Of a DNA stretch of 62,667 bases, positions 9,784 to 18,239 are shown piece by piece. Position numbers and translations under genes: made by a program. The DNA is from Rhizobium sp. BK376. Its GTDB lineage: Bacteria > Pseudomonadota > Alphaproteobacteria > Rhizobiales > Rhizobiaceae. The stretch spans positions 1 through 62,667 of the forward strand of contig NZ_SLZG01000026.1 of assembly GCF_004341625.1 (NCBI RefSeq), written 5' to 3'. Each line of letters opens with the position of its first letter. The first letter of the stretch is position 1. The notes beneath the pieces are model-generated. The model had not been told where the DNA came from and did no database searches. It saw only the letters and a program-made list of their open reading frames with translations.

Positions 9784-10686
9784 ATGTTTTCGCGACCGAC
9801 CGATCAGGTTCCGAGCCCGCTCGCCGGCATTGCCTTGGCGTGCATCGGCTACTCCCTTTTTGCGATGCAGGACGCCGTGGTCAAATGGCTGGTGGCGGAC
9901 TATGAAGTTCCGCAGATCCTGTTCATGCGCAGCATCATCATCACAGGCTTTGCGGCGTTCATGGTGTGGCGGCAGCGCCATCCTTCTATCCTGAAAAGCC
10001 CGCACCGCAATTCGCTTCTGCTGCGTGCGCTATTGATGTTCATGGCCTGGCTCGCCTTCTACTCGTCGGCGCGGCATCTGGGGCTGGCCGAAATCACCAC
10101 CATGTATTTCTGCGCGCCCGTCATGGTGGTCGTGCTGTCCATCTTCATCCTCAACGAGAAGGTTGGGCCTGTTCGCTGGCTCGCCTGCATCGGCGGCTTT
10201 GTCGGCGTGGTCCTTGCCGCAAACCCGACGCATGCGCCGAGCCTTATACCGGCCGGCATGGTTCTGTTTGCGGGCTTCTGCTGGGCGTGGAGCGTCATTC
10301 TTGTTCGTCTCGTCAGCCGCACGGAGAGCACGCTGAACCAGATGATGGCGACAAGCTTCTTCTTCGTCGTTGCGTGCGGGATCATGCTGCCGTGGACATG
10401 GAAGACACCGGACCTTTTCGGATGGTGCCTGATGATCGGGCTGGGCTTCGTCAGCGCGGCCGGGCAGTATTTCCTCTATGAGGGCTTTCGCTACGCGCCC
10501 GCCTCGACGCTGGCGCCTATAGAATATAGCGGCCTCGTCTGGGCCTTCCTCTATGGCTATCTCATCTGGGCCGAAATTCCGGCCATCAACGTCTTTGCCG
10601 GGGCGTTGCTGATCGTGGGATCAAGCCTTGGCTTGATCCTGTGGGAACGGCGCCTTGTCATCGCGTCGCGGCGTGTCGCCGGATAA
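9784..10686 (+). CDS. EamA/DMT-family transporter
   Basis: This inner-membrane protein of about 300 residues has ten predicted hydrophobic helices in two related halves, the layout of the drug/metabolite transporter (EamA) superfamily. The motifs SLFAMQDAVVKW near the start and the PIEYSGLVWAFLYGYLIW segment in the last third are typical of the S-adenosylmethionine or RhaT-like carriers of rhizobia. The substrate cannot be read from sequence. The ATG at 9784 is preferred over an in-frame upstream codon at 9718 because the latter adds a non-hydrophobic leader unlike the family. It is transcribed away from the alpha-2-macroglobulin gene and towards the hydrolase downstream. Confidence 0.85.
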   Translation: MFSRPTDQVPSPLAGIALACIGYSLFAMQDAVVKWLVADYEVPQILFMRSIIITGFAAFMVWRQRHPSILKSPHRNSLLLRALLMFMAWLAFYSSARHLGLAEITTMYFCAPVMVVVLSIFILNEKVGPVRWLACIGGFVGVVLAANPTHAPSLIPAGMVLFAGFCWAWSVILVRLVSRTESTLNQMMATSFFFVVACGIMLPWTWKTPDLFGWCLMIGLGFVSAAGQYFLYEGFRYAPASTLAPIEYSGLVWAFLYGYLIWAEIPAINVFAGALLIVGSSLGLILWERRLVIASRRVAG

Positions 10687-10692
10687 TGTAAA

Positions 10693-10717
10693 GCCGCGCC
10701 AGATGCGGTGGCGCGGC
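10693..10717. terminator. hairpin between convergent genes
   Basis: The arms GCCGCGCC and GGCGCGGC form a perfect 8-bp stem around a 9-base loop. It lies between the stop codons of the DMT transporter and the convergently transcribed hydrolase. There is no long T tract, so it is a probable but not classical bidirectional terminator. Confidence 0.5.
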
Positions 10718-10742
10718 GGGTCGATTGGCCGATAGCAAGCCG

Positions 10743-11483
10743 TCAGTTCAGCGTTTCGTCGAAGAAAGTCAGCAGCCGCTTCCAGTGGCGGTCGGCGCCG
10801 GCCTCGTTGTAGACGCCATGGTCGGGAACGGTCCAGCCATGGGCCATGCCGACATAGTTTTCAATCACGTGGTCGACGCCTGACGTCCGCAGCGCCTCTT
10901 CCAGACGGGTGGATTGTTCCGGCGGGAAACTGTTGTCCACACCGGCAACGCCGATATAGACCCGGCCCTTCATCTTGTCGGCAAGGCGGTGCGGGCTGTC
11001 TTCCGCATCGCTGGCGAGATTGCCGCCATGGAAGCTTGCGGCAGATGCCACGCGGTCAGGGTAGCTTGCAAGAGCCGTCAGAGCGCGGGCGCCGCCCATG
11101 CAATAGCCGACCGTGCCGACCGGACCCTGAGCACCCGCCGAAGCGAGCGCGTCGAGAAACGCGGCCGTATCGTTTTTCGTCATCTCCTGGCTGGTACCAT
11201 GCAGCATCTTCAGGATTTCCGCGCGGTGGGCTTCGTTCGAGAAAGAATTTCCTGAGAACGGGCCGTAAGCGCCGAAGCGGTAGAAGAGATCAGGCAGGAG
11301 GACGATATAGCCGGCATCCGCAAGCTGCTGGGCCATGCCGTAGAGCGAGTCCCGCGGTCCCATCGCGTCCATGTAGAGAATGACGCCCGGCGCTGCCCCG
11401 GCAACCTCTGCCGAGATATCCGAACGAAAGATGCTGGCCTTCGCCGTGCCGTCGGCTGCGCTGATTTCAATATCTTGCTTCAT
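10743..11483 (-). CDS. dienelactone hydrolase family protein
   Basis: This 246-residue cytoplasmic alpha/beta hydrolase belongs to the dienelactone hydrolase family. The nucleophile elbow is G-Y-C-M-G-G with cysteine as nucleophile, as in DLH. The acid residue is probably the Asp in GVAGVDNSF and the base the His in GMAHGW. The reading frame continues far upstream over the amidase on the other strand, but the true start is taken at 11483, where the protein begins MKQDIEI and family homology begins. The physiological lactone or ester is unknown. It faces the amidase divergently across about 170 bases, so the two could share a promoter region. Confidence 0.88.
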   Translation of the reverse strand: MKQDIEISAADGTAKASIFRSDISAEVAGAAPGVILYMDAMGPRDSLYGMAQQLADAGYIVLLPDLFYRFGAYGPFSGNSFSNEAHRAEILKMLHGTSQEMTKNDTAAFLDALASAGAQGPVGTVGYCMGGARALTALASYPDRVASAASFHGGNLASDAEDSPHRLADKMKGRVYIGVAGVDNSFPPEQSTRLEEALRTSGVDHVIENYVGMAHGWTVPDHGVYNEAGADRHWKRLLTFFDETLN

Positions 11484-11651
11484 GATGAAAATCCTTATGA
11501 ATGCAGTTTGGAAGGACATTGCGCTCGCGACATCATTGTCAAATGACAGCGGCTCGCTCAAGGTTGCGGCGATCGCTACTCCGGCAAATCGATCGGAATG
11601 GACTTCACGAATGCATGATCGCCAAACGCGGTTGAGAAAAGGAATGGATCG

Positions 11652-13022
11652 ATGACGGACAGATATCCACCTCGCTCGCTGGCGGGATTGTCGGTGCTCC
11701 TTCAGGCCGGAGCGCTTGATCCAAGGACCCTGGCTGAGGAAACGCTGGATGCAATCAGGCGTCACGACGATCCATCGATCTTTGTCGCCCTGACAGCCGA
11801 ACGGGCGATGGCGGAAGCCGAAGCCGCCTCGGCACGCATTCGCTCCGGACGCTCGCTCGGTTTGCTCGATGGAATCCCGATCGCCTGGAAGGACCTGTTC
11901 GACCTTGAGGGCATGCCGACGACAGCCGGTTCCGTCATCCTGGCGGATGCCCGGCCCGCTGCGAGTGACGCAGCCGTCGTTGCGGCTTTGCGGCAGGCGG
12001 GCATGGTTGCCGTCGGCCGGGTGAATATGAGCGAGTTCGCCTTCTCCGGTCTCGGCATCAATCCCCATTACGGCACGCCGCGGAATCCGGCTTCGACGGA
12101 CGCGGCACGCCTGCCGGGCGGCTCTTCGTCGGGGTCGGCTGCCGCAGTCGCCAGCGGTCTCGTGCCGGTCTCGATCGGCACCGATACCGGCGGTTCCGTT
12201 CGCATTCCCGCCGCGTTCACCGGGATCGTCGGATATAAGGCGAGCCGCGGACGTTACTCGATGAAGGGCGTATTTCCCCTGGCGACGAGCCTCGATTCAC
12301 TCGGGCCGCTGTGCCGGAGCGTACAGGACGCGATCTGGATCGACGCGGCCATGCGCGGCGCAACACCATCGCCCGCTCGCAGCATAGCGCTGTCCGACAT
12401 ATCGCTGGTCGTCCCGCAGACGGTTGTTTTCGAGGATTGCGAAGAGGAAGTGGTTGTCGCATTCGAGGCAACCATCGCCCGCCTGGAGAAGGCTGGGGTG
12501 CGGGTAAGGCGCCAGCCCATTCCGGCCTTTGCGGAAATCTTCGAGGTGATGGGCAAGCGTGGTCCACTTGTGACTGCGGAGGCCTTTGCCCTTCATCGCG
12601 AACGCCTTGCGGGACCTGGCGCGGGCACGATCGACCGGCGGGTCGTTGCGCGCTTGCGCTTGGGCGAGAAGATCACGCTTGTCGATTACCTCGAGACGCT
12701 TGCCGAGCGCGAGCGTCTGACCGCCGAGGTGGAATCCATGATTGGCCCGAACGAGATCATCGCTCATCCGACGGTTTCCCATGTCGCTCCGCTCACTGCT
12801 CCGCTGCTTGAGGACGATGATCTCTTCGTCAAAACCAACTTCAAGACGCTTCGCAACACAATGATCGGCAATTTCCTGGACTTCTGCGGGGTTTCCATTC
12901 CGTGCGGCAAGGGATCGGCCGGACTGCCGGTGGGCTTCTTGCTCTCGGGAGTGCGTCACAACGACGATCACCTCATGAAGACGAGCCTTGCTCTGGAAGA
13001 GACGATCCGCGGCGCCGATTGA
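11652..13022 (+). CDS. amidase (amidase-signature family)
   Basis: This 456-residue enzyme is of the amidase-signature family, which hydrolyses carboxamides to acid and ammonia; annotated relatives include GatA-like and indoleacetamide hydrolases. The Ser-cisSer-Lys triad is readable: Lys80 in IAWKDLF, Ser158 in PGGSSSGS and Ser182 in DTGGSVRIPA. The ATG has an AAGGA ribosome-binding site nine bases upstream. It lacks GatB or GatC partners, so a role in tRNA amidation is unlikely. Its last 33 codons are duplicated about 5 kb downstream (see the repeat entries), and an accessory patch begins just after its stop codon. Confidence 0.9.
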   Translation: MTDRYPPRSLAGLSVLLQAGALDPRTLAEETLDAIRRHDDPSIFVALTAERAMAEAEAASARIRSGRSLGLLDGIPIAWKDLFDLEGMPTTAGSVILADARPAASDAAVVAALRQAGMVAVGRVNMSEFAFSGLGINPHYGTPRNPASTDAARLPGGSSSGSAAAVASGLVPVSIGTDTGGSVRIPAAFTGIVGYKASRGRYSMKGVFPLATSLDSLGPLCRSVQDAIWIDAAMRGATPSPARSIALSDISLVVPQTVVFEDCEEEVVVAFEATIARLEKAGVRVRRQPIPAFAEIFEVMGKRGPLVTAEAFALHRERLAGPGAGTIDRRVVARLRLGEKITLVDYLETLAERERLTAEVESMIGPNEIIAHPTVSHVAPLTAPLLEDDDLFVKTNFKTLRNTMIGNFLDFCGVSIPCGKGSAGLPVGFLLSGVRHNDDHLMKTSLALEETIRGAD

Positions 13023-13065
13023 GCGAGATGAGGCGTGCGGATACCCCATTTCTAGGGTACTGCCG
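12923..13065 (+). repeat. 143-bp direct repeat, copy A (amidase 3' end)
   Basis: This segment covers the last 32 codons of the amidase, its stop and 43 bases beyond. It matches 17999-18141 with seven substitutions and no gaps (about 95% identity) at a constant offset of 5076. The similarity ends sharply at both sides. It marks the left boundary of the accessory patch. Confidence 0.92.
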
Positions 13066-13341
13066 TAGGATGTCATCTGGGTACTTTCTTTGGCACTGAA
13101 GGTCGATGTTGCATGTCGAGAAAGAAGTAGGCAAGAGCCCGATGAAGTGCGGTGGCGTTCCCGTGATCTTCGAGCCAATGTCTACCGCTGCTGTTGCGGC
13201 CTCGTTCCAGCTCGCGCTTTGTCGATTTGCCGGAACCTCGCTCTCAGTCTGATCAGCATGCAGCCGGCCGCTCCGTCCGATCTCTATGGACTAATTATCT
13301 CATTTTTGATATATTCTCCGCATGTGGATCGTTGAAAAACC

Positions 13342-13644
13342 TTGAATGCCGCCGTCGATGAGGAAATTACCTCACTTCCGAAAGACTTACGCGCACGGCT
13401 GGTCTGGGTGACGACACTGATAGAGAGCGTTGGTCCTGAAAGGCTGCCGCACGACACGGTGAAACACCTCGAAGGCAAGCTCTGGGAAATCCGCGTGAAA
13501 GCGGCAAGCGGGATTTCTCGTGCGATCTATGTCACCGCTACAGGAAAGCGTGTCGTCATTGTCAGGGCGTTTGTGAAAAAGACACAGAAGACACCGCAAC
13601 GCGAACTTGAATTGGCCCGTGAACGGGCAAAGGAGGTCAAATGA
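13342..13644 (+). CDS. higB: RelE/HigB-type toxin, probably frameshifted at its start
   Basis: This is a phage-Gp49-like (RelE/HigB superfamily) mRNA-interferase toxin. The characteristic core HLEGKLWEIRVK, ISRAIYV and VVIVRAFVKKTQKTP is present. Family members usually begin M-W-x-V-E followed by LN. Here that start exists at 13322 (MWIVEKP), but the frame runs into TGA at 13343. Adding one base to the A run at 13335-13339 would fuse the two parts (MWIVEKTLNAAV). As it stands, translation would need a TTG at 13342, which drops about seven residues, or a frameshift. The stop overlaps the antitoxin ATG (ATGA). The toxin may therefore be inactive. Confidence 0.75.
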   Translation: MNAAVDEEITSLPKDLRARLVWVTTLIESVGPERLPHDTVKHLEGKLWEIRVKAASGISRAIYVTATGKRVVIVRAFVKKTQKTPQRELELARERAKEVK

Positions 13645-13940
13645 CCAAGATGAAAGATCTTCATGCCGAATGGATGAAGGATGCAGACTACCGGAAGGAA
13701 TATGACGCGCTCGAAGAGGAGTTCGCGCTGGCGGAGGCTGTGATCAAGGCACGGGTGAATGCGGGCCTGACGCAAGAAGAGCTGGCGCGGCGCATGGACA
13801 CTTCGCAGAGCGCCATTGCCCGTCTTGAAAGTGGGAGGATGAAGCCCTCCGCTAGGACGCTTGAGCGTTTCGCCAAGGCGACGGGAACGCATTTGCGTAT
13901 CACGTTCGAGCCAATGAGTGTCGCTCCCTCCGCACGTTGA
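13641..13940 (+). CDS. higA: HigA-type antitoxin, XRE helix-turn-helix
   Basis: This 99-residue protein is the partner of the preceding toxin, in toxin-first order as in higBA loci. Residues 1-35 form an acidic helix (YDALEEEFALAEAVI) that probably wraps the toxin. Residues 37-90 are an XRE helix-turn-helix with the recognition stretch TSQSAIARLESG. It would neutralise the toxin and repress the operon. The ATG overlaps the toxin stop, giving tight coupling. Its 3' end overlaps by about 40 bases the convergent broken gene on the other strand. Confidence 0.9.
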   Translation: MTKMKDLHAEWMKDADYRKEYDALEEEFALAEAVIKARVNAGLTQEELARRMDTSQSAIARLESGRMKPSARTLERFAKATGTHLRITFEPMSVAPSAR

Positions 13941-14862
13941 AACGAACGACGATATCCTCGGGCAGCTTAACTTTAATCAGGTGGCATGGGAACCGTTGGA
14001 GAGGCAATTCCGGTCTATCATCTGCTTCGGACAAGCCAGCCGTCTCTTGAAGGCTTTCAAGATAGGTGATTGCGTCCGCACTATTCGAAATGATCTGACA
14101 CTCGAACAGTTTGTCCAGGGCGATACTTTTTGCGGAAATGAGGGAATGAAGTGGGCGTTCCGTGAAAAACGCGCGGCAATGGGCAAGTGCAGCGGTCGCA
14201 TGATTGAAATCGTACAAATCATTGCCCGTCAGCCGTCGGCGCTTGTCCCATCTAATGGCCGCGTGGAGCCCCGCTTGGACATAAATCGACGGCAAGCGGC
14301 GTCTCGCATCCTTATTTGATTTGAGTGTATGAAACGGGAGATTATACGCCATCCGGCGCATCTCGATCTACTCCGCCGATTCCTTCGCCAAAGCCCGTTC
14401 CCCGGCTGCGGGATTCATTTTGTGGATGATATTGGCAAGCATGTCTGCATGGACATCCGCAGCACCTTGAATCTCAATATCCAAAACGCGTTGGAAGCTT
14501 TTTATTGTATCTGCATTGTCAGCTATTCCAGCATTCAATATTGCGGCGACATCGTCGAGCTTGAGTTCCTGTGCATTTGGAGGATCGGATATCATACCGA
14601 CCATTTTGAAGACGGCACATGCGGAGCTGGTCGGCGATCGAGGCGTCGCGATTGTCGGAAGAACAGCTTCGATTTGCATCCTTCGTGGGACATGAGCTGA
14701 AGGATCAGCGCGGAAGCGGTCGTAAGCAACTGAAATCGAAAGGAAATGATCGGCGTCCGCCTGTGCTGATGCACGCGTTATGGAGCGTGCCAGCGAAGTA
14801 AAGCGTACGCTGGCGTCGTAGAATAACCTACGGAATTTCCTCGAAATCGGCTCCTGGCGCAT
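13900..14862 (-). pseudogene. hypothetical gene interrupted by an in-frame TAG
   Basis: Two open frames (14368-14862 and 13900-14361) lie in the same minus-strand reading frame and are separated only by a TAG at 14368-14370 plus two sense codons before the next ATG. Read through, they give one protein of about 320 residues. The downstream half (RWDKRRRLTGNDLYDFNHATAAL, FFTER, LDKLF) resembles a conserved hypothetical family seen in proteobacteria with a PIN-like ending; this is recollection, not a search. No function is proposed. A single base change seems to have broken it, unless the stop is suppressed. The first part may also lack its original N-terminus. Confidence 0.65.
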
Positions 14863-14954
14863 TTGAACGCCTCGGCGGCCGTTCTGTGTTCGCCCTTTGT
14901 CGAGACAGACAAACTTTGCACGTAACTCATGGTGCCGTAGTGCATTTGGCGATA

Positions 14955-14969
14955 CAAGATATTATCTTG
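14955..14969. promoter_or_regulatory. palindromic operator upstream of tacA-like gene
   Basis: The sequence CAAGATA-T-TATCTTG is a perfect 7-bp inverted repeat around one base, 18 bases before the antitoxin ATG. DUF1778 antitoxins are ribbon-helix-helix proteins that bind such palindromes to autorepress their operon. It is a strong candidate for that site. An AAGGAG ribosome-binding site follows. Confidence 0.65.
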
Positions 14970-14987
14970 CCTGCAAGGAGATAAGTC

Positions 14988-15287
14988 ATGGCCGCCACCG
15001 CCGAACGTAAGGAATATCCGATCTCGATGCGTCTGCCTGAAGCGGATGTCGCAATGATCGATCGTGCGGCAAGCCTGCGCGGCCGGTCGCGCACCGATTT
15101 CGTGCGGGACGCGGCTGTGCGCGCCGCCGAGGAGATCGTCATGGAACAGGGGCTCATCCGCATGACCCCCGAAGGGTTCGCCGATTTCATGGAGATCCTG
15201 TCCCATCCGCCGACGATCATTCCAGAAATCGTGGAAGTGCTTAAGCGGCCCGCCCCATGGGAGTCCGGTTACGAGCCGAAGCGGTGA
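14988..15287 (+). CDS. tacA: DUF1778 (TacA-type) antitoxin
   Basis: This 99-residue protein has an N-terminal ribbon-helix-helix domain (ISMRLPEADVAMIDRAA, about residues 10-50, with RSRTDFVRDAA) and a C-terminal tail (about 60-99) expected to bind the acetyltransferase toxin encoded next. It is the DNA-binding antitoxin of a TacAT-type system. A strong AAGGAG ribosome-binding site precedes the ATG. Three bases separate its stop from the toxin start, indicating one transcript. The palindrome at 14955-14969 probably mediates autoregulation. Confidence 0.92.
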   Translation: MAATAERKEYPISMRLPEADVAMIDRAASLRGRSRTDFVRDAAVRAAEEIVMEQGLIRMTPEGFADFMEILSHPPTIIPEIVEVLKRPAPWESGYEPKR

Positions 15288-15290
15288 GCT

Positions 15291-15800
15291 GTGGCTTTAT
15301 CGGCTCCAGAACCGCTTACCGCTGCGCATGATGTTTCCGAATTTTCCTGCGGCAAGTCTACGCTCGACCATTGGCTGAAGACGCGCGCGCTTTCCAATCA
15401 GGAAAAGGGCTTCACAGCGGTTCTCGTCGTTCACGAATCCAGGCGCGTCGTCGGGTACTACGGGCTGGCGCCGACGGCCGTCATCCCTTCGATCATGCGG
15501 CGCTCCATCCGGACCGGGCAACCGCCCGATCCGGTTGCCTGTCTTCTTCTCGGCCAGCTTGCCACCGACACGGAATGGGCCGGGCACGGTATCGGCACAG
15601 GTCTGTTGAAACATGCCCTTGAGCGTTGCGTCCAGGCGGCGGCTCTGATCGGCGGGCGCGCATTGATGGTCAATGCCGTCGATCACGAAGCGGCTCAGTT
15701 CTGGCAGCGCCGGGGTTTCACGCCCTCGAAGGACGATCCGCTCGTGCTGTTTCGCTCGATCGCTGCAATTGCCGCATCGCTGGCGGAAGCACGGCAGTGA
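15291..15800 (+). CDS. tacT: GNAT acetyltransferase toxin (TacT-type)
   Basis: This 169-residue GNAT-fold protein follows the TacT/AtaT pattern: the opening LSAPEPLTAAHDVSEFSCG, then LDHWLKTRAL, VVGYYGLAP and an acetyl-CoA loop around LGQLATDTEWAGHGIGTGL. Known relatives acetylate the amino group of charged tRNAs and stop translation. It starts with GTG at 15291. The neighbouring antitoxin supports the assignment. The ATDTEWAGHGIG loop differs slightly from the usual RLAVD-xx-GxGxG wording, but the glycines needed for coenzyme A are present, so it looks intact. Confidence 0.92.
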   Translation: MALSAPEPLTAAHDVSEFSCGKSTLDHWLKTRALSNQEKGFTAVLVVHESRRVVGYYGLAPTAVIPSIMRRSIRTGQPPDPVACLLLGQLATDTEWAGHGIGTGLLKHALERCVQAAALIGGRALMVNAVDHEAAQFWQRRGFTPSKDDPLVLFRSIAAIAASLAEARQ

Positions 15801-15833
15801 AAGCAAGGCAGATAACCTGAAGGTTTCGCATGC

Positions 15834-16796
15834 TCAGGCAATTCGGCATAAGGGCTGCCTGGTAGCGCCATAGCATGGAGGGCCGCCCTTGGAGCGGTTC
15901 AATGTCGTGGCGACTGACACCTTGACGCCAAATTCATATGGGCGATGGGCCTTTCCCTTTCCGATGCATTCAACTTCGTCGGCATGCAGGCTGTAGATCT
16001 TGCGGCCGCGCGGACGCTGCTTCTGCTCCAGGAGTGTCTTTGCCTGATAGAAAGGCCAGATCAAGATAGCCTTGAGTTGCTCGTCGCCGGCGATCTGACG
16101 CTCGATATCGCGGACGACGCGTCCCAGATACGTCTTCAGCTTGCGCAACGCCTTGCCGGCCCGCTTGAATTGTTTGGCATGGGCATACCGCTGATGCTGG
16201 ATCAAGACGAATTTGCCCAGCCGAACATAGGTCTGGCGCAGATCGAGCCCCACCTTTCTGGCCGCGCGCACGAGCCGCTCCCGTTCTCGGTGAATGAGCT
16301 TGGCATCGGTCGGAAACATTACGTTCTTGGGCCGAACGGTCGTGTCGACGATCACCTGTCGCGTGTCCGACGGCTTCATTGCACCGCTCTTGACCGCCAC
16401 CGCAAGGCTGTCCTGGAGAAGCGCCTTTATCGGATCCTCGCCCATGCGCTGGCGCCAGCGTGTCAGCGACGAGCGGTCGAAGGGCAATGTGTGCTGGAAG
16501 AACGTCTCGCCACAAAAGTATTGAAAGTACGGGCTGTCGAGATAGCGAGCGCAGACTGCCTTATCCGACAGGTTGAACGAATGTTTGAGGATTGCCAGCC
16601 CTGCCATCAGCCGGGTCGGCAACGGCGGCATGCCAGGCCCATCCGAATAAACTTCCCCAAACCGTTCTTCCAGAAACGACCAGTCGATCGTCTGCGCCAA
16701 CTGCACCAGTTCGTGCTTCAAGTCGATGATCTGGTCGAGGCGGGATCTGAACAGATCACCTTCACCCGTCTCGCGTCGTTCAACAGGCTTGGACAT
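15834..16796 (-). pseudogene. IS5-family transposase, C-terminally truncated
   Basis: The first about 300 residues are a good IS5-group transposase: the DUF772 N-terminal domain (MPPLPTRLMAGLAILKH, SLTRWRQRMG) and the first catalytic aspartate in VIVDTTV. After NRSKGG (about 15885) the sequence leaves the family. The parts that carry the second Asp (usually in an ADKGYRG context) and the Glu are missing. The element is therefore a remnant and cannot transpose by itself. No matching terminal inverted repeats were found. It sits between the TacAT-type locus and another gene fragment, consistent with a decaying accessory region. Confidence 0.85.
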
Positions 16797-16981
16797 CGAC
16801 CAGCTCCGATTCGTCGCGATATGGGAAGTGAATCACGCTTCGATGGCTGACAAAACCGAAATCTGAAATCGGAAGAAAACAGATCGAAAACATACCATAC
16901 CTGGCGATATCGATTACTGGTCAGAGTACAATATAACCGAAATATCAATCGCTTCCGGATACTTCACGGACGACTAAAAAG

Positions 16982-17138
16982 GCGGCAGCAGACCAGTTGC
17001 TCCGAAAAGCAGGCGTTCCCGAACTGCTGATCAATCGTTTTTTAACCGAGCGCGATCTTGCCACGGGAAGTAAAAGATCAAAACGAGATGCCACAGCGGT
17101 AGTCCTTGATGAGTTGGCCAAGGCCGAAAATGCTCCAG
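16982..17138 (+). pseudogene. short unidentified gene remnant
   Basis: A protein-like stretch of about 50 residues (AADQLLRKAGVPELLINRFL, then TGSKRSKRDATAVVLDELAK) runs without a convincing start and loses sense near 17140, where a different frame takes over. It looks like the internal or N-terminal part of a lost gene. The family was not recognised. Confidence 0.3.
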
Positions 17139-17954
17139 CGGGCGCTGCCTTCGTACCGGCTCACCCAGTCACGCCTCGCGACCGAGGTCACAGACTTCCA
17201 CGCAGTGCCGGAAATTGCTGCGGCGGTGCAGTCGTTCGTCATGTCCCGCGAAGCCGTGCCGGGCATCTATGTTTATTTCGACGTTGGCGGCGGCACGGTC
17301 GATGGCGTCGCGTTCAACTATTTGAACTCCCGGGGGGAGCGCCGCATCAACTTCTATTCCGGCAAGGTCGAGCCCCTTGGTGTCTTCGCGATTGGAACGG
17401 CCCTCTCGAAGGGAACCTCCGCCGAAATCGATGCTGTGACACTGGAGAATCTGCTGAAAAGCTGTGCGCCATCGGCTCTGGCCGAGTTCGTTCAGAGAAT
17501 TCGCAGGCTCGTTGGGTACGTCATCATGACCGCACGGCAGAAGGACGGCCGAAACTGGCAGGAAGACGCCTTACAGAGTGCCGACTATGAGAGAAAGTTC
17601 ATCAGCAAGCTGTCGACTTCCCATATGCGCCCGCTGATAGCTTTCATGGGTGGAGGTGGCTCGAAATCCGGGTGGTACAAGAATTCGATCGAGTCCACCT
17701 ACAAGGCCTTCCAGCACCACAATGCGAGGGCTCCGCCTTACAAGCTGGTGGAGGTTCCCCGGCCCAAGGACTTCATCGTGCCGAAAGGCAGCGCCGACGA
17801 GTTTATTCGCTTCGCCATCTCCTGGGGCCTGTCGTTCCTCTTCGGAGAGGGGCCGGACATAGGATTGCCGAGCCAGTTCGACGAAGCCGAAAAGCCTCGC
17901 CAGTGGACGCCTCCCCGTGCGTTCGACTACGCGGACAGCAAGGACTACTGCTAA
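17106..17954 (+). pseudogene. C-terminal part of an actin/Hsp70-fold ATPase-like protein
   Basis: The frame of 282 codons contains YFDVGGGTVDGVAFNY (about residues 57-72), which matches the phosphate-2 motif of the actin/Hsp70/ParM ATPase fold. A glycine-rich IAFMGGGGSKSGW (about 178-190) may be the adenosine motif. The phosphate-1 motif expected near the N-terminus is absent, and the first about 30 residues look like read-through of foreign sequence, so the gene is probably 5'-truncated. The C-terminal PPRAFDYADSKDYC looks natural and ends at a TAA. Related proteins occur in uncharacterised bacterial gene sets, but no precise function can be given. Confidence 0.5.
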
Positions 17955-17998
17955 CCGGAATATGCGGACGCGCCGGCTTGCACTTCTCCCGCCGGCGC

Positions 17999-18141
17999 AC
18001 TGCCGGTGGGCTTCTTGCTCTCGGGAGTGCGTCACAATGACGATCACCTCCCGAAGGCGAGCCTTGCCCTGGAAGAGACGATCCGCGGCGCCGATTGAGC
18101 GAGATGGGTCGTGCGGATACCCCATTTCTAGGGTACTGCCG
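17999..18141 (+). repeat. 143-bp direct repeat, copy B (orphan amidase 3' end)
   Basis: This second copy of the amidase tail keeps the reading frame (LPVGFLLSGVRHNDDHL and EETIRGAD then TGA) but has no upstream amidase body. Two of the three coding changes alter residues close together (M to P, T to A), and the rest are silent or downstream of the stop. It marks the right boundary of the accessory patch and lies about 100 bases before the chemoreceptor. Confidence 0.92.
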
Positions 18142-18239
18142 GAGAAGGTAATTTAGATAAAATTCAACGATTTCGTTTCATACTATCAAAACTAATTGGT
18201 TTGTCGCGCGGGCAGAGGCCTGGGACAGGAGAGGTTTTG

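Noticed and set aside
11484..12068. N-terminal extension of the dienelactone hydrolase frame to 441 codons
   Set aside because: It runs antisense over the amidase and the family homology begins at 11483.
13040..13060. TACCC...GGGTA hairpin after the amidase as part of the TACCCC regulatory set
   Set aside because: It lies at a gene end and is duplicated with the repeat, with only five paired bases; better seen as a weak 3' hairpin.
15834..16796. Active IS5-type insertion sequence
   Set aside because: The last two catalytic acidic residues and the left end are missing, and no matching terminal inverted repeats were found.
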